A DNA stretch of 64,000 nt from positions 2,722,501 through 2,786,500 of the forward strand of contig LR746270.1 of NCBI GenBank assembly GCA_902729315.2, in the 5' to 3' direction. A program made the translations under genes and the position numbers. The notes beneath the pieces are model-generated. The model did not search any database and had not been told where the DNA came from. It saw only the letters and a list, made by a program, of their open reading frames with translations. Positions 50,080 to 62,929 of the stretch are shown piece after piece. Position 1 is the first letter of the stretch. The number at the start of each line of letters is the position of its first letter. This stretch comes from Spirodela intermedia. Taxonomy: Eukaryota; Streptophyta; Magnoliopsida; Alismatales; Araceae.

Positions 50080-53000
50080 TCATTGACTCTCGTCCAGGAA
50101 GCCCACCAGGCACTTCTCCAGTAAGAACTCTGCGTTGACCCAAGCATGGTACTTGTCTTCAGCCTTGGTCAAGGGTACAATCCTTACTGTGCGATGAAAT
50201 CTGATATAATGATATGCCTAAATAAATTCCATTCATTTTTTTTTTTTCTGGATTTGGGGAGAATTCATCCAAAGAAAATGACCCACAAAGATATTGGAGC
50301 ATGATTAATGGAGGGAAGGATACTGAACAGAGCCGTACAGTCCCTTCCAGCCGCCTTCATCAGCATGTCAACGCCTGCCGGCAAAGAGGTGTAGTAAGAT
50401 TCATGGAGATTACTTGAGAAACATCACGGAATGAGCTAAAAGCTGTACGTGATATTACTATAAAAGAGGAGATGGGTAGGCGGGAATTGAAAGAGACGAA
50501 GAGGAAGAAGGCGAAAAAAACAGAGCTGTTCTTGGTTTTGCTATCTGAAGCCCGTGGGATCCAAAAGTCAAACCGTGGCAGCTATGGCACATTATGTTTA
50601 ATGGGAATTTCTTCTGCTGTGGTTCTGTTTCATGGTAGGATGAAAGATGGATGCTGCTGGAGCCAAGAAGAGGAGTTGAGAGAAATTTGCAACCCCAATC
50701 AGGAAGCTGTTAATGACTTGATTTACTTTGGATGAATTCTACGTTATTTTGCTGAAAAAGAAAGAAAAAAAAAACGATCTTTGAACAGAGCTCATAAGCT
50801 GGAATGGAGACCAGTTGACTTCTGCATTCCCCTTACACAAACGAGTAAAACCTAGGAGGCTCAAGCAGGCCCACATGAATGGAGCCGGGCTCTGTGGATG
50901 ATGATGATGATGATGATTGAGGGAGCGAAACAAGTTCAAATCCATAAATATATATGCTCGATCTGTGTTCACTCTGATGGGAGGATGCGTAGAATCCTCA
51001 GAACAAATGCAACATATTTGTTCGTTAATTCTGGCATAGATTCAGAAACCCAGAGCAGTTTTCGACCTTATCTAGATTACCCTTTAAGCCCTTGCAGAGG
51101 AATGAATCAAGCAAATGGGAGAAACTAAGATCACTGTTGAGTTCAGGGAGAAAAAATATGTGGAGACTAGACAATATACCGCCAGGATGGAATTTCATGT
51201 AGGGCGAGATATTGTAGACGCGGCCTTTTAAAACTGTCCAAATGGGCCCTTCCTTTTTGTGTTGCTTAACTTCATCAAGGGAAATGAGCCGTCTGTTCGT
51301 CTGACCCTTCAGTCCTGAACCAAAGAGAGGGCATAATTAAAAGCCAATTATACCATAAATAGAATCATTTCTCTGCCATGAGGGCGTGAAAAATAAGAGT
51401 TCTAAAAAAAACAAATGCAGCAAGCACGATAAAAGTGATAGAATTTGCTTGTGCTTGAATGGTTTCGAGAAAGAGAGCTTCAAACCGCTAGAATAAAAGT
51501 TACATACGCTAAGCTTTGGTCTTTGGGATAGAAACGTGGCCAAGATAGTCTAGAAGAAATATTTTTATCGGGATGTGAACCGTGCTAGTGTACGGTGTCT
51601 TTTGAGGACCAAAAAAGGTAATTATCAGTCCATTATATCTCTCAGTTAACTTCAAGCAAAGGTTGGCTTCAATATTGTTTGAATGTCATATGATAATTTT
51701 CTAAAGGTGATATGCATAAGAACAAAACTAATGTGATAGAAAAAATCATATTCCTGTTGCATTCCACTATCCGGATTTTTTTTTTCTTCTTATTTTCCAC
51801 ATTAACTGCAACTTTGTAAAAGAAGGCTGCACTGTCTTAAACCATGGGATATTGATTTTCTCAGGTCATACAGACATGGAAATACTAATGTTGTGACAAG
51901 GCAAAACTCATTTTCCACATGGTATAACTTGCATTTATCCAATCTTGTTAGATGCTAGCCAAAAATGATAAATAAATAGTCTTATAGCTCACTAGATCAT
52001 CATTGGCAATCCAAAAAGGTAAAAAATGTGACAATATATAACAGATAAGCCAATCAATTACGCATAACAAGTTATACCTAACCAAAAATATTTGAGCATC
52101 CAAGGTGAATACAAATCCAAATAAGCGAACTAGAATCTACATTCTCTATCCAAAATAAAATCTAGATTCAAAAGTTGTCAACTGTTAGAACATCTTTCTT
52201 CCTGAAATTAATCAAGCTAAATTATCGCTGAAGTGAGCTTTGGGAAAATGCCGAAAGAAAAAAATAAAAAAAATACCTGCAAGGTCCGGATGTGTACGTG
52301 TAAGCTTTAACCAATCCATCTGGCTATACCCTTTCTCAAATGGGACTTTCGATCGTTTGATTGGCTGTCTTGCAGCAGTAATGGGATCCTCAGTTTCAAC
52401 TGCTGACTCGCTCATGCCTCTTTCCGGTTCTTTGAGAGGGGCCTCAGCAATTATCTTCTCTGAGCTGACATTCTCTGCTAAATCATCCTGGGCACTAATC
52501 TTACTGCTAGTTCTGCCGTCCAAATCATCCCTTTCAGCATAGATGCTTTCTGTATTGAGAATGATTTTAGGCGACTGAAATTCATCCTCCAAAGCTTTGC
52601 CAACCTATCCAAAAATAGAGGAAAATTAATAACAAACCAATCCAAATGCTCGAGTATCGTAAAATGCAATTGAAATTATCGTCAAAATATTAAAATTGGA
52701 GATAATAAAAAACTAGAATGAGTAAAACTTGTGAATAAAGATGCCAAACATTTTATAAGGAGCATGGCATCACCAGCCTCCGATTAGTCCATTCTATTGA
52801 AATCTCGGTCACTTCATCATAGTTTATACGATATTATAGTTAATAATAATTGAAAAAGTAACATAATTTGATGGAAAACAATATTAGGGTAACACAGTGA
52901 AGCTTCATTTTCTGTTTCAATTAAGACCCAAAAATTCATCGAATTCTCATTTTAGCTTTTTGAAAAAAATCAATTACGTAATATCAATTCGTATCTAGGA

Positions 53001-53119
53001 AATATCCTTCTCCGAAAGTTTTCGGCAAATGATCTATGAGGACATGACACTAAAAACCACGTAATCCAATGTGGATAAAAGCTTGCCTCGCAAAACGTGA
53101 AATCGTCAGAATCAGCCAT
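50080..53119 (-). CDS. RLF: Cytochrome b5 domain protein REDUCED LATERAL ROOT FORMATION (RLF)
   Basis: Exons in transcript order: 53119-53087, 52604-52277, 51314-51180, 50374-50324, 50156-50080, together 207 aa. Exon 1 encodes [11 protein letters not shown]. Exon 2 is a variable acidic region ending in the conserved [20 protein letters not shown]. Exons 3-5 form the cytochrome b5 fold ([36 protein letters not shown]) with the heme-ligand motif FHPGG and the second heme histidine in KYHAWVN. There is no membrane anchor, as expected for this soluble subtype. In Arabidopsis RLF is cytosolic and needed for lateral root initiation. Intron 1 uses a GC donor (GAG|gcaagc) instead of GT; frame and family sequence (DDFTFC-x-VG) support that junction. 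An open frame at 50472-50735 on the other strand lies in intron 3 and is not supported. Confidence 0.94.
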
Positions 53120-53795
53120 TTGCCTCCGACTTAAAATGACCTTACTTTTTTCCTTTTTCTCGTTTCGTATGGCTCCCAATCAGTGAAATACCCTCTGCAA
53201 AAAGAAACACGATCATCAATGTCTTTCATAAACAACATAGATTAGCACGAAATCTAATTGCACTCTCCGGGTAAATCATCGAGCCGGCCAATTAATCGCA
53301 ATCGATCCGTTCATGAGGGAAACCCCATCATCCCCTGAACCATAAGAAAAAGGAAAACACACGGCGGGAAATCCGCCGTGTACACTCGGAATGGGCGATT
53401 CCCTAACGTGGGAGACGTCTACCGGCAAGAAGGAAAAAAATAAATTAAATGAACAAGGAATTGTAGAAGACAACGCCGGACGTATTCAGGGGGAGGGGGA
53501 AGAGCCCACAAAAGGAAGGAAGAAATAGAGAGACTGCAGAGAAAACCAGCTACCACGCCGCCACCGCCCCCCGCCGCTCCCCGCCACCACCTGGCGGCGC
53601 TCCTTCCACCTCCGCCAAAATTGAGGTGGAAGGAAGTGCACCACGAGGAAAGTACTGATAGTAAAACCTGGTCGTTCTCGATAGGCGAAAACTGAGCGTA
53701 TTTATACGCCCAAACCGGCCACGGGCTGGAGCAAAGCCCACCCCAAACGGGCCCGGCCTTTATGATCCAATTATATATATACATAAAAATGTGTG

Positions 53796-53842
<47 letters not shown>

Positions 53843-54454
53843 AGTATGGGGCAGGCGGGGGTTGGGCTGCGGGCTTTTATCGTTAAAATCACTTAGCAAG
53901 TGGAAAGGGCTTCTATATTATATTATTTAATAAATAAATTTAATTTAACTACGGAGAGACGATTCGGCAAGCAAAAGGCTGTAAGAAAAAAAGAATGACG
54001 ATGATGCTAGCGAGGATATTTGGGAGGTGGGGTCAACGTGGCGCATCCCCAGCCGTCCGATCGGACGCAGAATTTTGGAAAAAATCAGTATATATATATA
54101 AAAATTGTCCTTTATTTTTTCCCTCCGTCATTCTGTGGGTCATCCGATTCCCGAGGGACGATCGCAGCAGCTGCGTCGTCGTCGGAATCGACCGACGAGG
54201 TCGTCGGAGGGACGGCGATCTGACCGGCGGCGGCTCGCCGGAGTTGAAGGAGGAGGAAGTTCTCCGCCGGTCGTCGGTGTTGCAGCATCAAATCATCAGG
54301 ATAGCAGTCGGTCGAGATCGGAATTCGCAACCGGAGGGGGGGTCTTTTGCTGTGGGGGTTATTCGGATTGATCATCGTGGGGGAGGAGATCTCCGGGGTG
54401 TCTCCAGCGAAAGGTCGATTTTCGGGGTGATTTTGCTCCGGTTGTGGGCGGAGG
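53120..54454. promoter_or_regulatory. Bidirectional promoter between RLF and IBR5
   Basis: The two start codons lie 1.3 kb apart in head-to-head orientation, so both promoters and leaders must fit here. A (GA)n tract of about 20 units (53799-53839) lies near the middle, followed by AT-rich DNA (53900-53960). The last 400 bases before the IBR5 ATG are GC-rich and probably its 5' UTR. Open frames at 53419-53892 and 53995-54606 have no domain support. Confidence 0.6.
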
Positions 54455-57400
54455 ATGAGGAAGAGGGAGAGGGAGAACCCGTGCGGCGTGTGCGGGCACT
54501 ATCACAATCACGAGGAGGGGGAGGTTTGTGGGATATGCGGGCACCGGCCGGTGGTGTCGGTGGAGAGGACGGCGGTGCATCCGGTGAGCAGTGCGTTCCC
54601 CTCTGAGATCCTCAAGGACTTTCTCTACCTTGGCAGCTACGACAACGCTTGCAGGGGGGAGCTGCTAAGGACGCAGGGCATCTCCCGCATCCTTAACGTG
54701 AGTCACACGGATGCCCTTAATTTGCTGTGAGAATCGGATTTCTCGTTTCTATTATCCCATTTTAGCTATGCGGGATCGATCATCCGCGTGCTTGAATTTA
54801 GTGTGTTGATTCATTATCCTTAAATGGTGAATCTGAATGTAGTTATCGAACATCAAATAATATAGTTTACTGTATGTTCCAGCAAGTTAGGGGCCCTATA
54901 CATGCAGAACTTGACGGCTGGTGTCCATTCAGTATAAGCTTCCGATCAAGCCGCCAGCATCCTAGACATTACCACTGAGTAGAAAAAAAAAAGAAAAATA
55001 GCGAAGAAGATGGACACTTCCAAGGAATTACTTTCTACTTATCACTTTGCATTGTACCGAAGCTCCAATTGAGATACTTTCATTTTCTAAACTTAACTTT
55101 TACGCGCTCTTCTAGTATGAGGACAAACAGGAGGCAGGAAAAACATCTTGCACTTTCCTTTATTTTACTCTTATTAGTTCGTTTAACCAAGCCAGGAAAT
55201 AGTGGCAGTCGCCCACAAGTTTTTTTATCAATAATGGCAGAACATTTTTGTGGAAATCTCAACGGTTGTCTCAGGAAATAAATTGATAAGAGTTCCCTAG
55301 TCAGCAAGATGGCATCAGGTCATTGAATTCGGGGCAGTCAATCTCAAAAAGGATGGTCGAATTGTCTTATCTGATGAGACTCAGCATCAACTCAGATTAG
55401 TCATTAACTCAGCAACTGAAAGAAAAAAGAATCTTCGATCTGAACAACCATGTTTTTGTGTTTCTTTCAACCTTTCAGCTTATACTTACTGAAAACCAGT
55501 TTAAGAGTTGATTGCTATTGTCGAATGATTTTTATTCCCGTTTGGGCAACTTTAACCTTGACAAGAGAAAGAAGAAGAAAAGGAGGAGACGGAAGAGATT
55601 GATGCATCCAAACGTAAAGCGGTAGATGGGGTGGCAAGTAGGTGCAAACCTCTGATGTTACCTTCTTGGCAGACAGCCGTGGGGCATGGAATTGGGGGGT
55701 GGTTGGCTTGAGCTGGACTTGTTCGTAGTTAAGGGAGGGTTCTGACTTTTAGAGCCTCACTCAGCCTATACTGGCCCTGACCCACTCTAAACAGCATAAA
55801 ACATATGAATATGGACCTTGACCTAATCTATCCGGACAATGAGTTTTTGCACCCATGATTTTAGATCAGGTTTGCCAATGCATTTCCGAAATGCCAATAA
55901 TTTGAAGGTGTGGACTTTATATACCAATACTTCGGTGACATGTTTCCAAGAATTCTTTTCTTATTGAGACATATTGACACATATTTCCAAGATAGTTGCT
56001 CTGTTCTTAGCCATTTAGGCCATTTACCAAGCCTAAAAAAATGATATAGCCAAGGTTCATTGCAGGGTGCTTTGAGAATACTTCCAGCCCTTGAGGCGAA
56101 AAATTCTCAACTTGAGTAACTCAAGATGAGGGTTTTGTGAGCCATTCTGAATTCACATGAGATGACTTAGTTTTCAGTTTGAGTTTCATATTCTTAGGGA
56201 TGGGTTGTGTCAGTCTGGTCATGTTGAGATTGAACGTCTTTGTTAGAGCTCAAATCTTATGCCATCAGAAACCAGGCCTCTTCTCCAGACACATTCTGAT
56301 GTATACAAACTTCTTTTTACCCTGCGATCTATTTTTTCGCCAGGTGGGTTTTCAAAAGATAGTGGTCATACTAAAAGTCATGCATTTAACGTACAAAATT
56401 TTATTTGGAGAATGATATGTATTTGAATCTTAGGAGCTCATAGTCAACGATAATGTCATATTGGCTACACTATTATATCTGTAATCAAAGAAGCATTGGC
56501 AACTCTGAATTTTTTTATTTCCTTTTAGTTGTTGCGGAACCCAAGAGTCAATAAGAAACTTTCATCAAGTACCTAGATCCTTTCCGTAAATCAGTTCAAA
56601 TTCATTTCAATTTTTTTTATTGTTGTATAATATCAAGTTAATAAATAAATAAATAAATGTTAAACGTGTTTTGAGTTGAATACAGTTGCTTACTTCAAAT
56701 GCACTACTTACATTGTTGAGTTTGAATTTTTGAGCTCTGAGTTTTTTTTGTGCTATTTATTTATGCTTTCAAACAAGGGGTGGGATTGCCACATTCCTCT
56801 GAATATTCGAGTGCATGCTCTTGCAGCTATCATTTTGTTTTGAGTGTTTGAATTCGTGCTTTCTTATGCTATTTTGTTTGAACCTGTGCAGACTGTTCCT
56901 GCTTGCCAGAATCTATACAAGAATTCCTTCACATACTACTGCCTCCAGGATGACAAAGTCTTGCCATTCAATGATGCAATCCAATTTCTAGGTACTATTC
57001 CCTATCAATGGATGTATTTACACCAAGCGATATCAAATTATAAAGTCTATGGCCAGATTTATTTTCTTATGAGGGTCATCAACTTAATTTTGATCTGTAA
57101 TAGTTTGCTTCGAGTATTTATTTATTTATTTTGCATATATGTGTTTTAAGATATATTTATTTAGATATATAATTCAATTCCTCCTCATTATGTTGAAAAC
57201 TCCTCATCATGTTTAAATTACTGCTGACTTATGTTTTCTTGTCCAAGCATGAAAAGAAAAGCGTGGCACTCTTTTGAATAAGGCATAGCTGTTCATAACA
57301 AAGCATGTGCATTGCAGATATGCACCGATACCATTTCGTCAGTCATTGTCCTTAGGGGGGGGGGGGGTTCTGAAATAAGGGAATTCACTGCCTTATTTGA

Positions 57401-59207
57401 AGATGTTTGGATGGGCTACATAATTAGGGCTGCTTAAAGGTGACATAAATTTTTTGCTCCGGCTTTCACACCTGATTAAATAGATCTACTGCTTGTTGAT
57501 GGTGAAGAGGAACTTTTGATTTGTGTCCCCGTGACTGGACGGTTCACATGTGTTGCTCATGCGGATTATGGGGGCGAAAGAATCAAAGCTAGGAGATGAT
57601 AATATTTCAGTAAAGTACCATGCAGAGGATGGGGAAGTCAACCTCTTGCTACTACTATCACTAGAATAGTGTTTTAGTGGATGCCATGATCTGGTGTAGC
57701 AGAGGAAGTCGTTTCTTACTACGGCTTAGAAGGATTGGTCGTTGCTGATTTACTGCTTTTTACCTGATGAATTAAGGGGATAAATGATGGTAGATGGACA
57801 AGATTCAGGTAAGAATTTACGAGATCTTTTGAAGTATTGAGACCAGTTCAATATTAGGTATGAAAATTGTGCACTTGACGCATTCCATGACTTGAGAATA
57901 ATATCATGCATCTTTCTTACCGAAATGATGCTGCATGTATGATAACTACGATCGGTTGAATCGTCCTGCATTGAATCAGATAATTAAATCCCATGTTGAA
58001 AAAAAATACATGTGAACCCAATTTTATTGTTGGTTTCCATGTCCATCCTATGATGAGAAACTTTATTAATCCTACATGTGACCCATTTATTTCTTTCACT
58101 GTGTTCTTTACTATAAAAAGCCTCATCTCATCAATCTGGCGTCAGATAAATACCACAGAAAATCCCAGAGACATGAACATGTTCCCATCCATTTGGGTTC
58201 AATGTGGTTTCTCAATCCCAAATGGCGTGGTTGGTTTGCTTCTTTGGGGAAAAAACGCTTGCTTAATCACACTTATTTTGTCAATTCCTGTAGAGCAATG
58301 TGAGCGGGACAAGGCGCGCGTTCTTGTTCACTGCATGTCCGGAAGAAGCAGGTGGGTGGGTTTCTTGCTAAGTTGTCGTTTATATCGAATCTTTCAGATT
58401 ATCCGTCCCATAAAGCTTACAGATTATCATTTATGATTCGTACAGGTCTCCGGCTACTGTGATAGCCTACTTGATGCAGAGCAGAGGGTGGAGGCTCGCA
58501 CAGAGTCTGAATTGGGTGAAGGAGAGGAGACCCTCCGTTGACTTGTTTCCAGGTACGAGAAAGCGGTCAACCGTATTTTTCTTTGTACAAGAGTCTTCAG
58601 GATCCAGCTTCTGTTCTGTCGGAAAATAATACAACCAAACGTATCATTCTCAGTTGACTTTTTCCCAGGTGATAGAAGTTATCGTGTAAATTTCATATAA
58701 AATGCTCGATAAGGAAAATCGATTTGTTTATACGAATACGCAATTAGAAAAAGAAAATTCATTTTTTGTGATTATTTGTGTCCGTAGGGGGTCTTCTCTG
58801 TGAAAAATGTTTTTTTATCTCCGCCATGTTCATGGAATTTGTGTTCCTCTGCTGCAGCTGTTTATCAGCAACTGGTTGACTTCGAGCAGAAGCTATTCGA
58901 TCCAGCCCAGAGCTTTTCTTCAATGGGTTCAGCCCCAGCCTTCGGCTTAGGGATCCCCAAACCGGTTCATCCTGCTGCCGCCACCACTGCCACCGCCACC
59001 GCTGCCACTGCGGCTGCTGCTGCTCCGCCACCGGCGTTCATCCAGACGCCATCGGCGTCCATCTTTGACCGTGGGTCTCCCCCAAACGGCTCCCCCGGGG
59101 AGTTTGTCTTCCGGGCCGGGCTGATGAGCCAGCAGAGGGTCAACGCCCCCAGCACCTTTGGGGTCAACGCCGCCACCGGGGCAGAAGCCCCAATGGACAG
59201 CTGCTAG
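54455..59207 (+). CDS. IBR5: Dual-specificity phosphatase INDOLE-3-BUTYRIC ACID RESPONSE 5 (IBR5)
   Basis: Exons: 54455-54697, 56892-56991, 58294-58351, 58446-58552, 58858-59207, together 285 aa. The N-terminus carries paired CxxC motifs (CGVCGHYH, then CGICGH) as in IBR5. The phosphatase domain runs from about residue 50 (SEILKDFLYLGSYDNA) to about 190. The catalytic P-loop VHCMSGRSRSP fits HCx5R, with Cys as nucleophile and the loop Arg present. An intron cuts the codon for the residue after SGRS. The C-terminal tail is rich in Ala, Pro and Phe-Gly pairs and is not conserved in detail. IBR5 dephosphorylates MAP kinases such as MPK12 and modulates auxin and ABA responses. Intron 1 is 2.2 kb and intron 2 is 1.3 kb; neither holds a recognisable gene. 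It is divergent from RLF. Confidence 0.96.
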
Positions 59208-60110
59208 CGCCTGAACTCCACAGCGAGATCAGCGTGAGAGCTGACGTATACCTACAGATTCGGGTGCCTGTTTCTCTCTCCTCCCTCTTTTTTCTAGGGA
59301 TGAAAACTGCCCACTTTGGTATGTATTAATTCCTCCTGTAATCTATATGATTCCTAATGGTATCTATTCACTCTGGAGGTCGTTGACTTCTTCCCGTTGG
59401 CAAAGTCAACGTCCAGTTTTTATATCTGGGCCATTAATTAATTTCCTCCCGGGGGCAAAGTCAAGATCTAGTTTTTCGTTTTGAGTTTGACATTTTGGGT
59501 GATCATTCTTCCCTCTTCCCCCTTTCTCTATCTTTTGACTTTGAGTTTAGTATTGGTTCTTCCTTGAACTCTTTATGATTCCTCACGTATCTGCTTGTTT
59601 TCTTCATGAAATCCCACCAATCAGCTCCTAACCAAGACCAGGTCTATTTATTGTTTAGGGGTTTACAATTTTACTTGCATAATTCTCTCTCACTCTCCCT
59701 CGGACATATTTCTCGCAAATCTTCCGGCTTGGGCCTCCTCTGTATGGCCCATTAATGCCCCCCCTCTCTCCTTCTCTCTCTCTCTCTCCCTCGGACATAT
59801 TTCTCACACAAATCTTCTGGCTTGGGCTTCCTCATCCTCAGTACTGCGCATTAGTGACCCTCCCTCTCTCTCTCTCTCTCTCTCTCGATCCGTCCCAATT
59901 ATTACTGTCAGCAATGAATGATGATGGTAGGCCTCGACAGAAGCAGGAGGGAAGACGTGGCGATTATTTACGGGTTGTACTTGTTCATTCTGCATTCAAA
60001 AACCTTAACTGGCGAAAGACCGCCATCTTCCAGACTCCATGGGAGTCGCTCTCAGCGACCTCCACAGGAGCAGCTGCAGCCGTCCCCGTCAATGGTTGCT
60101 CGCCCATTAC
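59208..60110. other. Convergent 3' flanks of IBR5 and the phytocyanin gene
   Basis: This holds the IBR5 3' UTR and downstream sequence. A short imperfect repeat (ggcaaagtcaa, at about 59399 and 59453) is present. The 89-bp tandem unit listed separately follows. Plus-strand open frames running on into 60459 and 60587 are antisense shadows of the phytocyanin gene. Confidence 0.6.
59693..59880. repeat. Tandem duplication, 89-bp period, with CT tracts
   Basis: Two head-to-tail copies share ccctcggacatatttctc (59698 and 59787 onward), then aaatctt-c-ggcttgggc and cattaatg/cattagtg. Each ends in a CT-rich tract. Small differences show that the copies have begun to diverge. Confidence 0.8.
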
Positions 60111-60951
60111 TCAGTTGAGGCTAGCCACGGCGGCGCCGCCAATGGCCAGCGAAGCCAACGCCACGGTCCATCCCAACGACCTCCGGGCGGCGCCGCCGGT
60201 TCCCTGCGGGACCGCCGCCGCGTTCTCCTTCGTGTGGGTGGCCCGGTTGGGCGTCGAAGAAGAAGAAGCATGGGAAGGTGGCCTCGCCGGAGCGGTGGCA
60301 CGGGGGAGCTTGGGGACCCGGATGTTGACCTTCTGGCCGATGGTGCAGTGGCCGGCGGCGCCGCTGAGGAAGAAGCGGTGGCCGGTGCGGCGGAGGAGGA
60401 AGGCGTCGCTGCCGGTGGCGTGGGCGGCGATGGGAGAGAGCACGCTGCAGTTGTGGTAGGCCTCCCTGGTCACCTCCAGTACGTTGTCGACCTCGGCGTT
60501 GTACTCGAACACTGCGGCGGCGCCACCATCGGAGGAACCGGCAACCGAAAGAAAGTAGAAGAAGAAAACAGACGAAGACAGAATTAGGAAATCAGTACGA
60601 GAGAGAGGATGAAGAGGATGATGAATTACACGGATCAAGGAACATAACGGAAAGAAGAAGAAGAAGAAGAAGAAAATGTCGCCGACGTGAAAAGAAGATC
60701 AGCATTGACCTACCGATGATGTCGCCGACGTGAAAAGTCTTGGAGGAGGCCCAGGCGGAGTAGTTGACGTTTCCGGTCGCCGTCCACCCCGCGGAGTCCC
60801 CCACCTTGTACAGCGCCGCCGCCGACGGCGTCGCCATCCCGGCCGCCGCCGCCATGAACAAGACGACGTAGCCTCCAGCCGACCACCCGCCGCCCCAATG
60901 TCTCCTCTCCCGTTCCTCCGCCGCACGGCCGGCGCGATGAACGGCTTCCAT
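60111..60951 (-). CDS. Early-nodulin-like phytocyanin lacking copper ligands
   Basis: Exons 60951-60714 and 60511-60111, together 212 aa. The order is a hydrophobic signal segment (YVVLFMAAAAGMA), a plastocyanin-like domain starting YKVGDSAGWT, a Ser/Pro/Thr-rich linker, and a C-terminal hydrophobic stretch (LGWTVALASLAIGG) of the kind that directs GPI anchoring. In copper phytocyanins the ligands are His, Cys, His and Met/Gln. Here the first His is Asp (AEVDNVLEV) and the Cys is Ser (FLSGAAGHC); the second His and the Gln remain. The structural disulfide cysteines (HNCS, GHC) are kept. That pattern fits early-nodulin-like proteins that do not bind copper and act at the cell surface. The signal segment sits about 27 residues in, behind a charged stretch, which is unusual; the true start could be later. 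The splice junction gives GDIIVFEYN, as expected for the family. Confidence 0.88.
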
Positions 60952-62437
60952 GGCGGATGAAGAGCCGCAAGAGAGAGACAGTAGAAGAGATGGAAAGGAG
61001 AAGAGAGACAGAAAGGGACTGCGAGAGGGCGACCTCTGCTCCTGAACCTGGCAGTTAAGAAGAAGAAAGCATTTTACAAATAAGTCCCTATACGCTTTTA
61101 TAATAATACCCAAATTTCTGAAAATATTACTGTTACGCCTTAAAGCTGACGTTAATGTCGAGAATTTTTATAGAAATTCAATTATTATCTAGAGGCCATA
61201 TGGTTGATTAGATCAGGGTAATTTCTATAATTATATATGTTAAAGGGTACACCTGAATTTCATAACTAATGGCAGGGGCTGATACATCTGTAGTGGCGCG
61301 GGATTCCTTATGGTACACGTCGGCAAGCCATTACGAATTTGGGCCCCATAAAACTAACTACCCCACGTCGGCATAGAGCCTAACGGTTTTTTTCAGGAAT
61401 ATCCCTATAAAGTCGTACGTTTTATAAGTCCCCCTAGAGTTGAAATCAAAAAATCTTGTATGTATGCCCCTTGGCCTGTTATCAAATGACGTGATTAATG
61501 AATTCTTAAATTTTGATAAACTTAATATTTGTGGCCCTTATTTATCTTTCAGTCAACTCGTATAGGTTATAACTATAAATAAATAAATTTATATTAATCG
61601 CTGCAAGCATTTGGCTTCTTGGGGACTAGAATTTAATGGTAATTATAAATATAAAAAAGAAAAGTATTATTTTCTATGTAGAAATAAAATTACTAAAAAA
61701 AGATAAATCTCGATCCAATAATATAGTGCTTTATTAGGTGTTTATTCATAAGCCCAACAAAAGCATGAATATATTTGCTATTTTTGGATGCTTATGGGGT
61801 GTTAAAATCGAATTACTTTTGAAAACTCTACATTAACACAGTATATATTTTTTTATTAGCACATCTTTGCATTTAAGCCCTCGATATTAACGGATATTAC
61901 ATTTACGATCCTGAAAGATCTTATTTTCCACATATAAAAATAAAAATATATATTTAACGTTAATGTTAAAACCTAAGAAATGATAGTAAATAAAAATACT
62001 TAAAATGGAAAAAAATATTATGGTAAAAAAATACCTGAAAAACTCACCCCTCAATCCTCTCTCTATTTCTCTCTCGCTCTTCTTATTGAGAGCGAATTTT
62101 TAATAATAAACATACTCTTGTATCAATGTCACTTCTGATTATGATGATGAAGACGTAAAATGAAGCCTTACCCATGAGAGATCTCCATCTCTGTCAAAGC
62201 TACGAGCTTTACCCACCAGCCACCGGAGAGAAGCCGAGGCGGGGGCTGGTCGGAGGCCCAACCACCGCCGCTGCTGCCGAGATGGGTTCCCCTGAATGAC
62301 CCGAAGGGGGGAGAGTGCAGCTAAATGACAGGTTCGCTGAGCAATCGCAATGGCTGAGTCTCTGGTTCGGCCGGAGCCGATCTGGTGGGGAATTGGCGGA
62401 GAAGAAGAAGAATTGGGAATTGGGTCATCATCCTCCG
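60952..62437. other. Phytocyanin promoter and AT-rich spacer to the DCN1-like gene
   Basis: The first 150 bases are CT-rich on the minus strand and probably the phytocyanin leader. From 61100 to 62040 the DNA is AT-rich without coding signal. From 62150 to 62437 it is GC-richer and is the 3' flank of the DCN1-like gene. The minus-strand open frame at 62139-62567 overlaps the last exon in another frame and is not supported. Confidence 0.55.
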
Positions 62438-62929
62438 TCAACGGCGCGGGGCAAGGACGTTCTGGGTGGCGTGCTCCACGAACTCGTCGATGAGGTACGG
62501 CCATGCGCCCTCCGGGTCGTAGTTGGTCAGCGAAGGATCCACCGTCTGCAGAAACCAAACAGGCCACCGCTGTTAGCTAGCTCTCTCTCTTCTCTCTCTC
62601 TAGAGATGCCGACTTTCTCTCTCTGTTCCTTACCTTGGCGAACTCCAGCAGCTGAGACCAGGTGTCCCTCGAGATCGCCTTGTTGTGCCGGACCTGAATT
62701 GGGGAAGAACGGGCAGAACAGGAAGAACGAACCCTAATCAGGGCAACATCTCATCTGGAGGAAGAAATCAGGGGGTCTCTCAGGGAGGGGAGAAGGTGGT
62801 GCTCTGTGGTTCTGGTTTGACCTGCAGGAACTGGCACCATTCGTCCACCAGAGGCCAGTTCTTCTCCGCGAACAGAAGCTGCCACATACCGATGGCCGTG
62901 TCCAAGGCCAGAGACTTTTGGCCCTGAAT

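Noticed and set aside
50472-50735. 87-codon plus-strand open frame within RLF intron 3
   Set aside because: It has no recognisable domain and lies between two well-supported RLF exons on the other strand.
59755-60587. Open frames of 182-234 codons on the plus strand over the phytocyanin gene
   Set aside because: They are shadows of the GC-rich phytocyanin exon 2 and begin in CT repeats.
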